The position numbers and the translations under genes were made by a program. Below are positions 62,901-63,848 of a stretch of DNA of 64,000 bases, one piece after another. A model generated the notes under the pieces. The model searched no databases. It saw only the letters and a list, made by a program, of their open reading frames with translations, and was not told the origin of the DNA. The DNA is from Blastomussa wellsi (taxonomy: Eukaryota > Cnidaria > Anthozoa > Scleractinia > Plerogyridae). Where the stretch lies: NCBI GenBank assembly GCA_947652115.1, contig OX393569.1, positions 18,330,650 through 18,394,649 on the forward strand. Reading direction: 5' to 3'. Position 1 is the stretch's first letter. The number at the start of each line of letters is the position of its first letter.

Positions 62901-63848
62901 CAATTGACCGTGCGCTTGCAAACACTACAAGGACGCGCTTGCGACCACATTGTCGCTTTCCTCTAAACAGATATCTACGCGCGTAATAGAGAGCTCTACC
63001 AATTCTTAAAGGGCCCCGCTGTAGGCGGATTCTCTGTATAGCCCGTAGCATGGAAGATGCCTTGTAAAACCGGTTGAACCGGAACAGTAGCCTGGGTCTT
63101 GACGCATACGTTATCATGCCTACGCGGGTTTCTTGAGAGGAGATACGTAGTGTGTAGAGAAGTCTTGCGATGTATCGTGCAAGCAGTCTGAAAGCACCTT
63201 GACCTGATCGTCTCAAGTTGTAGGAGCTGTCGATGAGGAATCCTAGATCCATATTCGCTCTGCAAGCTGGTTAAAAATTGAAGATATAAATATGAGACAA
63301 TACGTGTTTTAGAGACAAGAATGATGTAAAGTGGATATAAAAAATGCGAAATGGTGATGATAGTAGCGCACGTAATGACACAATAATTCAGTTTAAACTA
63401 CAATTTTTCACAGATCATCCACAAGGGCGATAATCTTATCATTAACGGTACAACATCGCATCTGAACGTATTACAAATGAATGGAATCTACAGGACAAAT
63501 GAAACGAACTGCAATGCAACCCGCTTTTTAACGATTATTAAAGCAACTTTTGTCTAGAATGTTTGTTTCCTAAAAAGCCTCGAGACTCTTTATAGCGAAC
63601 CCAAACTTTGCGTAAGTTCTAGCGTAATAAAAGGTCTCCAGTTACCATGTTTAAAAAATGAAACGTGACGTCATGTTTGGTACGGTATTTGCGAGTGGAA
63701 TCTAAGGTCTACTATAGTACTAGTTTTTAATGCATAATATCATAGTTATGTACTAAACTACACAATAGTCCGTTCAGACTTGTTTACTTACGCCTCGGTG
63801 GGGTTGGCCTGGTAGGTGTTGGTCGTGTTGTCGGTGTCGTTATAACCT
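11870..63848 (-). CDS. Giant multi-exon gene: tandem VWA / LamG / Pro-rich linker protein (5'-partial)
   Basis: Gene-level entry; exons are listed separately. I assign 69 coding exons by joining open frames at AG/GT sites. Every junction keeps frame, giving about 6,900 codons with no internal stop. Introns are phase 1 except four phase-0 introns inside VWA domains. Order from 5': VWA, three LamG, VWA, two LamG, then mostly alternating VWA and LamG, three WSC-like modules, a 3' block of split VWA domains, a poly-Arg exon, a Ser-Gly exon and a divergent LamG. VWA domains (family knowledge) bind proteins through a metal site; LamG domains bind glycans and proteins. Secretion is expected, but the signal peptide must lie right of the window. 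No internal start or signal peptide was seen, so one gene is simplest; two or three neighbouring genes cannot be excluded. Role in matrix, nematocyst or skeleton is inference. Confidence 0.75.
12183..12650 (-). CDS. C-terminal divergent LamG, second exon
   Basis: 468 bp, phase 1-1, acceptor TCTCAG, donor GTAAGT. Starts TCFSDPGHCADKGMTVMSWI and includes GWFNLAFTWHEARLIKLYVN, FDIGRPNNSDKPLYRFP and KDLALWERELSEQELKS: a concanavalin-like jelly-roll. Several N-glycosylation sequons (NKTS, NTTS, NGTH, NNSD). Could belong to a separate gene, but phase and orientation suit the giant gene. Confidence 0.72.
12968..13530 (-). repeat. tRNA-derived SINE, interrupted by a MITE
   Basis: Same family as the SINE at 9862-10154: shared blocks at 12990-13150 (AGCTTAGTGGTCCACCAGAC, TGGATGAGATACTAGTCCAT) and 13455-13530 (GGCTCGAACCTGCCGG, GAGTCCAGCGCATTAGGCCA). 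The middle is split by the element at 13156-13441. Confidence 0.75.
13156..13441. mobile_element. MITE with terminal inverted repeats
   Basis: About 286 bp. Left end TAGAGCGGTTTTCACTTCAG; right end is the complement of TAGAGCGAGTTTCAATTGAG. Flanked by TA. Inserted inside a SINE. A partial copy of the same family is at 25428-25562. Confidence 0.75.
13602..13790 (-). CDS. C-terminal divergent LamG, first exon
   Basis: 189 bp, phase 1-1, acceptor CTGCAG, donor GTGTGT (weak). Encodes a neutral segment: NYLWHFGYFGNSSVALDEV, VHLEGGAKFLNTTERGLV, NGGWLSFKETN. It is the typical start of a LamG_3-type domain and joins in frame to the next exon. Unlike the tandem LamG copies it is not Arg-rich and has Asn-X-Ser/Thr sites. 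Confidence 0.65.
14280..14498 (-). CDS. Acidic Ser-Gly exon, candidate glycosaminoglycan attachment region
   Basis: 219 bp, phase 1-1, acceptor TTTGCAG, donor GTGAGT. Starts PWGKKRSVIIVRPDNED, then an Asn/Asp-rich stretch and DESGSGSASSGGSGSGED. Repeated Ser-Gly beside acidic residues is the usual xylosylation context for chondroitin or heparan sulfate chains (family knowledge). The composition is opposite to the basic modules 5' of it. Confidence 0.7.
15053..15157 (-). CDS. Poly-arginine exon
   Basis: 105 bp, phase 1-1, acceptor ATTGCAG, donor GTATGT. In the frame set by neighbouring exons it encodes RRDRVRKTRRFRWGK followed by 18 consecutive Arg and a Gly. The other two frames would give an acidic Glu/Asp run or a Lys/Thr stretch, so the splice phase decides the charge. 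Phase and splice sites support the Arg frame; no transcript evidence is available. Confidence 0.6.
15340..15466. repeat. Short inverted-repeat element (family GACTACGAGCAGTCCC)
   Basis: Ends AGACTACGAGCA and the complement TGCTCGTAGTC about 110 bp apart. Related copies at 16908-17022 and 18383-18470. Confidence 0.6.
15935..16154 (-). CDS. VWA C-terminal half (split VWA 4, exon B)
   Basis: 220 bp, starts VLIVMTDGISQDSVN and ends RTACGG. The most 3' VWA of the gene. RILALGIGRKFRRAQLNQ is conserved. Acceptor CTTCAG, donor GTAATA. Confidence 0.9.
16351..16676 (-). CDS. VWA N-terminal half (split VWA 4, exon A)
   Basis: 326 bp, from CRKRLDLGILIDGSGSIE to KRTNRRK, phase 1 in and 0 out, donor GTGAGT. 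Confidence 0.9.
16908..17022. repeat. Short inverted-repeat element, second copy
   Basis: TAGACTACGAAGCAGTCCCG at the left and the complement of GTAGACCACGAGCAGTCCC at the right. Same family as 15340-15466. Confidence 0.6.
17271..17330 (-). CDS. Arg-Pro linker exon
   Basis: 60 bp encoding RPVRPKPVRPRLPVRPSGK, phase 1-1, acceptor TTTTCAG, donor GTAAGA. Confidence 0.7.
17736..17963. repeat. Inverted-repeat element (hAT-like ends)
   Basis: Left arm CCCTAACCCAGTTGTTCGTA; right arm complement GGGCCGGGTTGTTCAAAGCT; both arms continue with AACCC(A/G)GGGTTA and CAAATTTGAA-like words. About 228 bp. Confidence 0.6.
18083..18302 (-). CDS. VWA C-terminal half (split VWA 3, exon B)
   Basis: 220 bp, starts VLLVMTDGISSDSVV and ends QTVCKG. 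RILALGIGRKFRRAQLNQ and RYVFNSGFRNLHGVVRSI are shared with the copy at 15935-16154. Acceptor CGCTCAG, donor GTACCT. Confidence 0.9.
18383..18470. repeat. Short inverted-repeat element, partial third copy
   Basis: Starts AGTCTACGAGCAGTCCCTCA; the far arm is not seen. Confidence 0.45.
18644..18969 (-). CDS. VWA N-terminal half (split VWA 3, exon A)
   Basis: 326 bp, from CRRRLDLGILIDGSGSIE to RRRTNRRK, phase 1 in and 0 out, donor GTGAGT. Close duplicate of 16351-16676. Confidence 0.9.
19481..19700. repeat. 20-bp minisatellite, 11 units
   Basis: Unit consensus CACGGGTCTTTACGTCCCCG. Units 3-6 alternate two variants (ACGGATCTTTAGG and AAGGGTCTTTACG), a higher-order 40-bp pattern. Lies in the intron between the 19.9 kb linker and VWA 3. 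Confidence 0.9.
19892..19951 (-). CDS. Arg-Pro linker exon
   Basis: 60 bp encoding RPLRPRPYRPRPHIRPSGK, phase 1-1, acceptor TTCCCAG, donor GTACGT. It joins two VWA domains directly, with no LamG between. Same ending (RPSGK) as the 17.3 kb linker. Confidence 0.7.
20455..20674 (-). CDS. VWA C-terminal half (split VWA 2, exon B)
   Basis: 220 bp, phase 0 in and 1 out. Starts ALVVMTDGISQDSVV and ends KLCL. WVFALGIGRLYRRRELQ and RSVFTANFKNLKQVARRI are conserved. Acceptor TTATAG, donor GTAAGT. Confidence 0.9.
21316..21641 (-). CDS. VWA N-terminal half (split VWA 2, exon A)
   Basis: 326 bp, from CNRRLDLAFLIDGSGSIE to RRSRRAMK, phase 1 in and 0 out, donor GTAAAT. Close duplicate of the exon at 24633-24958. 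Confidence 0.9.
21808..21852 (-). CDS. Arg-Pro linker exon
   Basis: 45 bp encoding PVRPRPRPKPIPGR, phase 1-1, acceptor CAAACAG, donor GTATGT. Confidence 0.68.
21978..22613 (-). CDS. LamG domain exon (copy 15) with GC donor
   Basis: 636 bp, from KTRAVAIFPLNGRTKGKDII to RRCFRRG. Near-identical to copies 11 and 14. At the exon end the donor is GCAAGT, not GT; the homologous exons end in GTAAGC or GTAAGT at the same place. GC-AG introns are a known minor class, so this is probably functional. Confidence 0.88.
22870..23114 (+). mobile_element. LINE 3' fragment with (TTACA)n tail
   Basis: Encodes a short end (LWNDLLKRGIRRYLRYWIP) typical of the C-terminus of CR1/L2-type reverse transcriptases, a stop, an AATAAAG-containing 3' end and a (TTACA)n tail at about 23088-23114. 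5' truncated. Confidence 0.6.
23277..23336 (-). CDS. Arg/Val-Pro linker exon
   Basis: 60 bp encoding RPKPRPVRPVRPVRPGRPR, phase 1-1, acceptor TTGTTAG, donor GTTAGA. Confidence 0.7.
23705..23924 (-). CDS. VWA C-terminal half (split VWA 1, exon B)
   Basis: 220 bp, phase 0 in and phase 1 out, acceptor TTATAG, donor GTAAGT. Starts ALVVMTDGISQDRV, giving the last metal-site Asp, then WVFALGIGRRYRRHELQ and RLVFTANFRNLKQAARRI. Ends KLCR. Confidence 0.9.
24633..24958 (-). CDS. VWA N-terminal half (split VWA 1, exon A)
   Basis: 326 bp, from CNRRLDLAFLIDGSGSIE to RRSRRAMK. It enters in phase 1 and ends in phase 0 after a Lys codon, donor GTAACA. It carries the DGSGS and GGTRIGRAL parts of the metal site. 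Very similar in DNA to exon A at 21316-21641. Confidence 0.9.
25428..25562. mobile_element. Partial MITE, same family as 13156-13441
   Basis: AGCGCGGGAAAACGAGCATG and TTTTTAAACCAATCACCACG ... AAGTGAAAATCG match the complement of the 13.2 kb element. One end is missing. Confidence 0.6.
25610..25663 (-). CDS. Arg-Pro linker exon
   Basis: 54 bp encoding RPRPRPRPRPRPTGR, phase 1-1, acceptor ATTCCAG, donor GTAGGT. Near-perfect repetition at DNA level. Confidence 0.7.
25867..26502 (-). CDS. LamG domain exon (copy 14)
   Basis: 636 bp, from KTRAVAIFPLNGVTRGKDVS to RRCFRRG. Near-identical DNA to copies 11 and 15 across much of its length. Basic loop RRRGRRFTPAVISRS. Donor GTAAGC, acceptor CACGCTAG. 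Confidence 0.9.
26581..26708. repeat. (GTCC/GTCA)n microsatellite
   Basis: Long run of GTCCGTCC, GTCAGTCC and ATTCGTCC units in the intron beside the 26.7 kb linker. Confidence 0.9.
26741..26797 (-). CDS. Arg/Val-Pro linker exon
   Basis: 57 bp encoding PVRPKPRPVRPVKPVRPK, phase 1-1, acceptor TTTTTAG, donor GTTAGT. Almost the same as the linkers at 37.2 and 23.3 kb. Confidence 0.7.
27055..27345 (-). CDS. WSC-like cysteine module exon (copy 3)
   Basis: 291 bp, phase 1-1, acceptor TTGCAG, donor GTAAGA. It starts RGWNNVRIRSIGCFKD without a Pro-rich linker, then MVANLRGLTFAVRDC, RGYRLFAVQNGGECFMG, YGPSKMCRGGKGGPWANNVY. It follows copy 2 directly, so two modules stand in tandem. Confidence 0.8.
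27787..28107 (-). CDS. WSC-like cysteine module exon (copy 2)
   Basis: 321 bp, phase 1-1, acceptor TTCCCAG, donor GTATGT. It starts VKPKPRPRPKPPRPGQN, then EGCYND, RAIRRRLGNFHRRKD, RFRVFAVENGGECYSG, YGPTNRCRRGRGGPWAMDVY. The arrangement matches the module at 32.5 kb, including the fused N-terminal linker. Confidence 0.8.
28567..29106 (-). CDS. VWA domain exon
   Basis: 540 bp, from CKSRLDLGFIIDGSGSVG to KACGAAG. Metal site DGSGS, GGTKTGRAI, IMTDGRSYDSV. SVG subgroup. The last single-exon VWA; all four copies further 3' are split by an intron. Confidence 0.9.
29483..29527 (-). CDS. Pro-rich linker exon
   Basis: 45 bp encoding PMPVPIPKPRPGGR, phase 1-1, acceptor TTGCAG, donor GTGGGT. Confidence 0.65.
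29766..30398 (-). CDS. LamG domain exon (copy 13)
   Basis: 633 bp, from SVPAVAIFPFSKASSGREVR to KTCFRRG. Motifs: GRPSSYVEIPNKGTLDVRSC (an extra Cys), GPIVNYKRNGWGVHFWMVN, TQRIGRRFTHAL, RYFRGRIACLQFYSAALTT. A diverged copy. Confidence 0.87.
30725..30820. repeat. (AAAC/AAGC)n microsatellite
   Basis: Tetranucleotide run of AAGC and AAAC units, ending close to the donor of the 27-bp exon at 30841. Confidence 0.9.
30841..30867 (-). CDS. 27-bp basic linker microexon
   Basis: Encodes ITKRPKRP, phase 1-1, acceptor CTGTTAG, donor GTAAGT at the exon edge. An (AAAC/AAGC)n microsatellite begins 15 bases beyond the donor. Confidence 0.55.
31226..31759 (-). CDS. VWA domain exon
   Basis: 534 bp, the shortest VWA, from CKARVDLGFIVDGSGSVG to KACKG. 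Metal site DGSGS, GGTKTGRAL, LMTDGKSYDRV. SVG subgroup. Acceptor TTTTACAG, donor GTAAGG. Confidence 0.9.
32183..32239 (-). CDS. Arg-Pro linker exon
   Basis: 57 bp encoding PIPRPRPRPRPQPRPALP, phase 1-1, acceptor ATTTTAG, donor GTAAAA. Confidence 0.7.
32498..32809 (-). CDS. WSC-like cysteine module exon (copy 1) with Pro-rich start
   Basis: 312 bp, phase 1-1, acceptor TTTGCCAG, donor GTAAGT. It begins with a linker (LPKPRPPPRPTGR), then a module: GCYKD, RAMGRLLGNLRRRRDAV, a mid Cys, RRGYRAFGVQDGGECWSG, YGRSNRCKNGRGGPWANDVY. The GCYxD ... GYxxFGVQxGGECxSG pattern resembles WSC carbohydrate-binding domains, but only four cysteines are seen rather than about eight. Function is unknown; lectin-like binding is a guess. 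Confidence 0.8.
33060..33352. repeat. Degenerate repeat of about 30-bp units
   Basis: Four diverged copies of a unit like GTTGCGTTAAAAATCATCTC followed by GTGTAACATG, with palindromic TTGTTGCAACAA between. Confidence 0.6.
33379..34014 (-). CDS. LamG domain exon (copy 12)
   Basis: 636 bp, from TLRAVAVYPLNVRTKARDIS to KRCFVPG. The NYMPNGWGVH consensus is changed to NYHPSSWGVHFWMVGRRAL. The basic loop is KRKTRDFTAALVSK. Otherwise canonical, with RYFRGRISCLQVYDVALNT. Confidence 0.88.
34269..34304 (-). CDS. 36-bp Pro-rich linker microexon
   Basis: Encodes GRKPPSPHRPS, phase 1-1, acceptor TTTAAAG, donor GTAATT. Short; supported by position and phase. Confidence 0.58.
34765..35301 (-). CDS. VWA domain exon
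   Basis: 537 bp, from CITKIDLAFLIDGSGSVG to KACKG. Metal site DGSGS, GGTKTGKAL, VLTDGRSQDHV. SVG subgroup. Acceptor TTTCCAG, donor GTATGA. Confidence 0.9.
35684..35785 (-). CDS. Longest Arg-Pro linker exon
   Basis: 102 bp encoding TRPWPRPRPRPRPRPRPRPL then PRPKPRPRPKPGR. Phase 1-1, acceptor CCTTTAG, donor GTGAGA. The longest pure (RP)n run in the window; dinucleotide-like repetition suggests length changes by slippage (inference). Confidence 0.75.
36025..36660 (-). CDS. LamG domain exon (copy 11)
   Basis: 636 bp, from KTQAVAIFPLN to RRCFRRS. Very close at nucleotide level to the copies at 25867-26502 and 21978-22613 over long stretches (for example the region coding YIGRIRLATNYPVRMGARIG). 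Basic loop RRRGRRFTAAV. Donor GTAAGT after A rather than G. Confidence 0.9.
37155..37214 (-). CDS. Arg/Val-Pro linker exon
   Basis: 60 bp encoding RPKPKPGRPIRPVRPVRPK, phase 1-1, acceptor GTCTCAG, donor GTTAGT. Nearly the same as the linkers at 26.7 and 23.3 kb (RPVRPVxPVRP), a sign of module duplication. Confidence 0.72.
37529..38164 (-). CDS. LamG domain exon (copy 10)
   Basis: 636 bp, from IRRAMAVYPLNRNTQARDIS to KRCFRAG. Motifs: GRGNSFVEFPNRGKIDTRRS, GWGVHFWMVSPGTLFARF, basic loop RRRGRRFTRAV, RYFKGRISCMQVYNQALNR. Followed directly by another LamG, with only a linker between. Confidence 0.88.
38748..38795 (-). CDS. Pro-rich linker exon
   Basis: 48 bp encoding GKPRPPRPPRPPKPV, phase 1-1, acceptor GTTATAG, donor GTAAGT. 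Confidence 0.67.
39234..39770 (-). CDS. VWA domain exon
   Basis: 537 bp, from CPARIDLAFVIDASGSVG to RRACAG. Metal site DASGS, GGTKTGYAL, VMTDGRSYDNV. It belongs to the slightly shorter SVG subgroup (also 34.8, 31.2 and 28.6 kb), which lacks a few residues after the DGSGS motif compared with the SIExxGRGN subgroup. Confidence 0.9.
40009..40101 (-). CDS. Long Arg-Pro linker exon
   Basis: 93 bp encoding PPPRPPRPRPPRPRPRPRPR then PPIRPYPGGK. Phase 1-1, acceptor TCTTACAG, donor GTATTT. Confidence 0.72.
40621..41256 (-). CDS. LamG domain exon (copy 9)
   Basis: 636 bp, from VGRAGAVYPL to RCFKRG. Motifs: GRANSFIQFPNRGRLDTRRS, GPIFNYMPNGWGVHLWMVS, basic loop RRRGRRFTPAV, RYFQGSISCMQVYKKALKA. Donor GTAGTT is weak. 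Confidence 0.87.
41441..41482 (-). CDS. Lys/Pro linker exon
   Basis: 42 bp encoding AKPARPTKPGKPA, phase 1-1, acceptor TTTGCAG, donor GTATGT. Confidence 0.65.
41948..42496 (-). CDS. VWA domain exon
   Basis: 549 bp, from CRAQIDLAFVIDGSGSIE to KACKG. Complete metal site: DGSGS, GGTRTGAAL, VMTDGRSQDGV. Ends with the common RNLGSVVRAIKQKACKG. Donor GTAAGG. Confidence 0.9.
43072..43167 (-). CDS. Long Arg-Pro linker exon
   Basis: 96 bp encoding VRPRPKPRPRPRPGPRPRPG followed by PRPRPPIPGGR. Phase 1-1, acceptor TTGTCAG, donor GTAAGG. A strongly cationic dipeptide repeat. Confidence 0.72.
43763..44392 (-). CDS. LamG domain exon (copy 8)
   Basis: 630 bp, from RAVAIYPLNGGVKGRDISLS to TRCFRKG. Motifs: GKSNSYLQFPNRGKLDTKRA, GWGVHFWMISPRTLFARF, basic loop RRRGRRFTKAV, RFFVGRISCMQVYPMALTR. 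Donor GTCAGT. Confidence 0.88.
44926..44985 (-). CDS. Lys/Pro linker exon
   Basis: 60 bp encoding PGAKPVKPVGPKPVRPRQP, phase 1-1, acceptor CATCCAG, donor GTAAAC. Confidence 0.67.
45411..45962 (-). CDS. VWA domain exon
   Basis: 552 bp, from CKAKVDIGFLVDASGSIE to SRICSG. Metal site DASGS, GGTRAGLAI (threonine kept) and IVMTDGISYDD. A His-Pro insertion (FQPHPHPGRKKV) replaces the usual Arg cluster before MTDG. Confidence 0.9.
46405..46467 (-). CDS. Gly/Pro-rich linker exon
   Basis: 63 bp encoding PLTPGRPVVPGGVPFRPGKP, phase 1-1, acceptor TTGCTAG, donor GTAAGT. Lower charge than the RPRP linkers. Confidence 0.65.
46845..47480 (-). CDS. LamG domain exon (copy 7)
   Basis: 636 bp, from YLRAMALYPLSYRTKGRDIG to RRCFLKG. 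Motifs: GKPNSYIEFPNNGKLDTKRS, GPIFNYMPNGWGVHLWMTS, basic loop RRRRRRFTPHV, RFFRGRISCMQVYGMALSS. Donor GTAAAC is non-optimal but unique. Confidence 0.88.
47980..48024 (-). CDS. Lys/Pro linker exon
   Basis: 45 bp encoding AAKPSKPGKPSRPA, phase 1-1, donor GTAAGT. Close in style to the 41.4 kb linker (AKPARPTKPGKPA). A poly-G run of about 17 bases lies just downstream in the intron at about 47936-47951. Confidence 0.65.
48668..49216 (-). CDS. VWA domain exon
   Basis: 549 bp, from CQAKLDMAFVIDGSGSIE to TKACSG. The metal site is complete: DGSGS, GGTKTGLAM and VMTDGRSQD. The ELIAVGIGKRYNINQLF and RRHVYTAGFRNLPSIVRV segments match the copy at 51.9 kb. Confidence 0.9.
49492..49545 (-). CDS. Pro/Val linker exon
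   Basis: 54 bp encoding PVVVPGVPSVPIRPAGK, phase 1-1, acceptor TTTAACAG, donor GTATTT. Similar in style to the 53.2 kb linker (PxVxxRPAG), suggesting the two are duplicates. Confidence 0.65.
49883..50518 (-). CDS. LamG domain exon (copy 6)
   Basis: 636 bp, from PARASAVYPLTSRTRGRDVS to RRCFRKG. Consensus motifs are present: GRSNSYIEFPNRGKIDTKRS, GWGVHFWMISPKTLFVRF, basic loop TRRGRRRFTKAVISRR, RYFRGRISCMQVYDQALKA. Donor GTATGC. Confidence 0.88.
51134..51199 (-). CDS. Pro/Lys/Arg linker exon
   Basis: 66 bp encoding VKPTARPPYIKPTARPPVRP, an internal repeat of the form KPTARPP. Phase 1-1, donor GTAAGT, acceptor TTTGCAG. Confidence 0.7.
51553..51720. mobile_element. Small hAT-like MITE
   Basis: Ends CTGGGGCGGATCTAGG and the complement of CAGGGGCGGATCCAGGATTT; inner repeats GGGGGTGC and GCACCCCCTCCTGA. 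About 168 bp with a poly-G run. Confidence 0.7.
51874..52422 (-). CDS. VWA domain exon
   Basis: 549 bp, single-exon VWA, from CIAKIDLAFVIDASGSIE to KACKG. The metal site is complete: DASGS, a threonine in RRGTRTGYAL, and VVMTDGRSGD. The segment before MTDG is very basic (RYLFRGRRRRRKPVL). Acceptor TCTACAG, donor GTATGT. Confidence 0.9.
52768..52985. mobile_element. MITE with about 60-bp inverted repeats
   Basis: Left CCATTTTACAGTTCTGTGCT; right is the complement of CCATTTTACAGTTCTGTGAA; inner arms AAGGTGACCTTG and CAAGGTCACCCT. About 218 bp. Confidence 0.8.
53230..53271 (-). CDS. Pro/Val linker exon
   Basis: 42 bp encoding PVIVPPVIRPAGP, phase 1-1, acceptor TTCCAG and donor GTGACA. It is hydrophobic and little charged compared with the Arg-Pro linkers. 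It sits between LamG copy 5 and a VWA. Confidence 0.62.
53616..54254 (-). CDS. LamG domain exon (copy 5)
   Basis: 639 bp, from VRPRAQAVFPLTLRTRGRDI to KKRCFTRG. It carries the full consensus: GRPNSYIEFPNRGRLDTKRS, GPIFNYMPNGWGVHFWMIS, the basic loop FTRRRGRRFTAAV, and YYLGRISCMQVYDEPL. An extra Cys (RCIGRIRLATNY) replaces the usual Lys/Arg. Confidence 0.88.
54871..54951 (-). CDS. Arg-Pro linker exon
   Basis: 81 bp encoding VHPLPARPRPRPTARPTRPR and QPPVRP, phase 1-1, acceptor TTTGCAG, donor GTAAGG. Positively charged, probably an extended polyproline-II spacer (inference). Confidence 0.7.
55385..55511. repeat. 127-bp segment duplicated at 56242-56368
   Basis: Only one mismatch seen. It includes the first base of the LamG copy 4 donor region. 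Confidence 0.9.
55515..56129 (-). CDS. LamG domain exon (copy 4, shortest)
   Basis: 615 bp, open throughout, from PARALAIYPLQSRTRGKDVG to KSRCFRG. It lacks the GWGVHFWM motif: after GPIFKYGVDFSVGRGRSL it diverges, and YFRGRISCMQVYGRVLSRW resumes the family pattern. It is about 20 bp shorter than most copies. The sequence just beyond its donor has been copied to 56242-56368. Confidence 0.82.
56167..56442. repeat. 76-bp direct repeat flanking the 127-bp duplicate
   Basis: 56167-56242 is repeated at 56367-56442, exactly 200 bp apart; the copy of 55385-55511 fills the space. Confidence 0.9.
56575..56760 (-). repeat. tRNA-derived SINE (second family)
   Basis: On the minus strand: CATGGCGCATTTCTGAGAGC (A-box-like) then CTAGGTTCTATCCCCGG (B-box-like) and GTTTGTTGTTGGTTCTC. 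A (CAA)n run lies at the far end. Confidence 0.6.
56788..56871 (-). CDS. Pro-rich linker exon
   Basis: 84 bp, phase 1-1, donor GTAAGA. It encodes KFTPPVKPVIPYTKPPTRPP followed by TRRPPRP. Mixed Lys/Thr/Arg-Pro composition, transitional between the Thr-rich 5' linkers and the Arg-Pro 3' linkers. Confidence 0.65.
57475..58014 (-). CDS. VWA domain exon with degenerate MIDAS
   Basis: 540 bp, whole VWA domain from CKPKIDLTFVIDACSENDR to KKKICKSG. The motif DxSxS is replaced by DACSE, the threonine loop is altered (GARYTGAAL), and MTDG is MTTG. The fold markers ETFAVGIGRRYSFSELQ and RHVYTAAYRNLESIV are intact. With the 62.7 kb copy this makes both 5' VWA domains unlikely to hold metal in the usual way. 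Confidence 0.85.
58205..58512. mobile_element. Foldback element with about 110-bp arms
   Basis: Left arm CAGACGTCCTTTGGGCTTCG ... CCACGGACGTCTGCTGAATC; right arm is its complement, ending AGGACGTCTGTGTGGGAGGC. Loop about 90 bp. Confidence 0.8.
58682..58708 (-). CDS. 27-bp collagen-like Gly-Pro microexon
   Basis: Encodes GPPGPKGK in phase 1-1 between LamG copy 3 and a VWA domain, acceptor AATAG and donor GTTAGA. It reads as Gly-X-Y triplets, unlike the other linkers. Two or three triplets cannot form a stable triple helix alone, so chance resemblance is possible. Confidence 0.55.
58994..59626 (-). CDS. LamG domain exon (copy 3)
   Basis: 633 bp, from PFKASAFYPL to KKRCFRR. Core motifs: RRNSYIEFTNRGKLDTRTS, GPIFNYMPNGWGVHLWM, RYFRGRVSCVMVF. 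The basic loop reads RRQGRKSTAALLGR, intermediate between the 5' copies and the RRRGRR copies. A short (CAGA) repeat lies just beyond its donor. Confidence 0.87.
60194..60259 (-). CDS. Thr/Lys/Pro-rich linker exon
   Basis: 66 bp encoding PTTKPTTTPTPKPTTKPT and a few more residues, phase 1-1, donor GTAAGA. Thr-rich composition suggests O-glycosylation (inference). It links LamG copies 2 and 3. Confidence 0.65.
60507..61148 (-). CDS. LamG domain exon (copy 2)
   Basis: 642 bp. It starts LPLLVAVYPLDRLNRGRDIS and ends TCFRP. It contains NSYIEIPNNGKLD, GWGVHLWMVGPRTLFARF and RYFKGRIFCVQIYSRAL. The loop after RTLFARF is less basic than in most copies (VRRDGVFTKAVVV). No VWA separates it from the LamG copies on either side. 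Confidence 0.85.
61387..61416 (-). CDS. 30-bp Pro/Thr linker microexon
   Basis: Encodes about ten residues, RPTPTPPPP, between two LamG exons. Acceptor TCATCAG and donor GTAAGG both fit; phase 1-1. Supported by position, phase and composition; too short to be certain. Confidence 0.55.
61666..62298 (-). CDS. LamG domain exon (copy 1)
   Basis: 633 bp, phase 1-1. It encodes a LamG/concanavalin-like domain starting TGSAAARAIYPLN and ending KKKCFRG. The core motifs GPIFHYFPRGWGVHLWM and RLFRGRIACLQIYDRAL are present with the two conserved cysteines. It lacks the very basic RRRGRR loop of most later copies (FVPRSLQTISVVTSRR instead), so the 5' LamG copies form a diverged group. Confidence 0.85.
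62715..63266 (-). CDS. VWA domain exon with degenerate MIDAS (most 5')
   Basis: 552 bp, one whole VWA domain, from CRANMDLGFLIDSSYN to RVKACSG. The fold-specific pattern (hydrophobic first strand, FRLLARYIARLL helix, VFVVGIGRRFSKKQL, HVFTASLRTL) is clear. The metal-ion site is broken: the usual DGSGS is DSSYN, the GGTKTG threonine is missing (LRIGRAL), and MTDG reads FASA. It probably keeps the fold but not metal binding. A Cys pair brackets the domain as in the other copies. Confidence 0.85.
63792..63848 (-). CDS. Pro/Thr-rich linker exon
   Basis: 57 bp, phase 1 at both ends, acceptor CAG and donor GTAAGT. It encodes VITTPTTRPTPTRPTPPR. It is Thr-Pro rich, unlike the Arg-Pro linkers nearer the 3' end, so it may be O-glycosylated. 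It is the most 5' exon in the window; the gene continues to the right. Confidence 0.65.
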
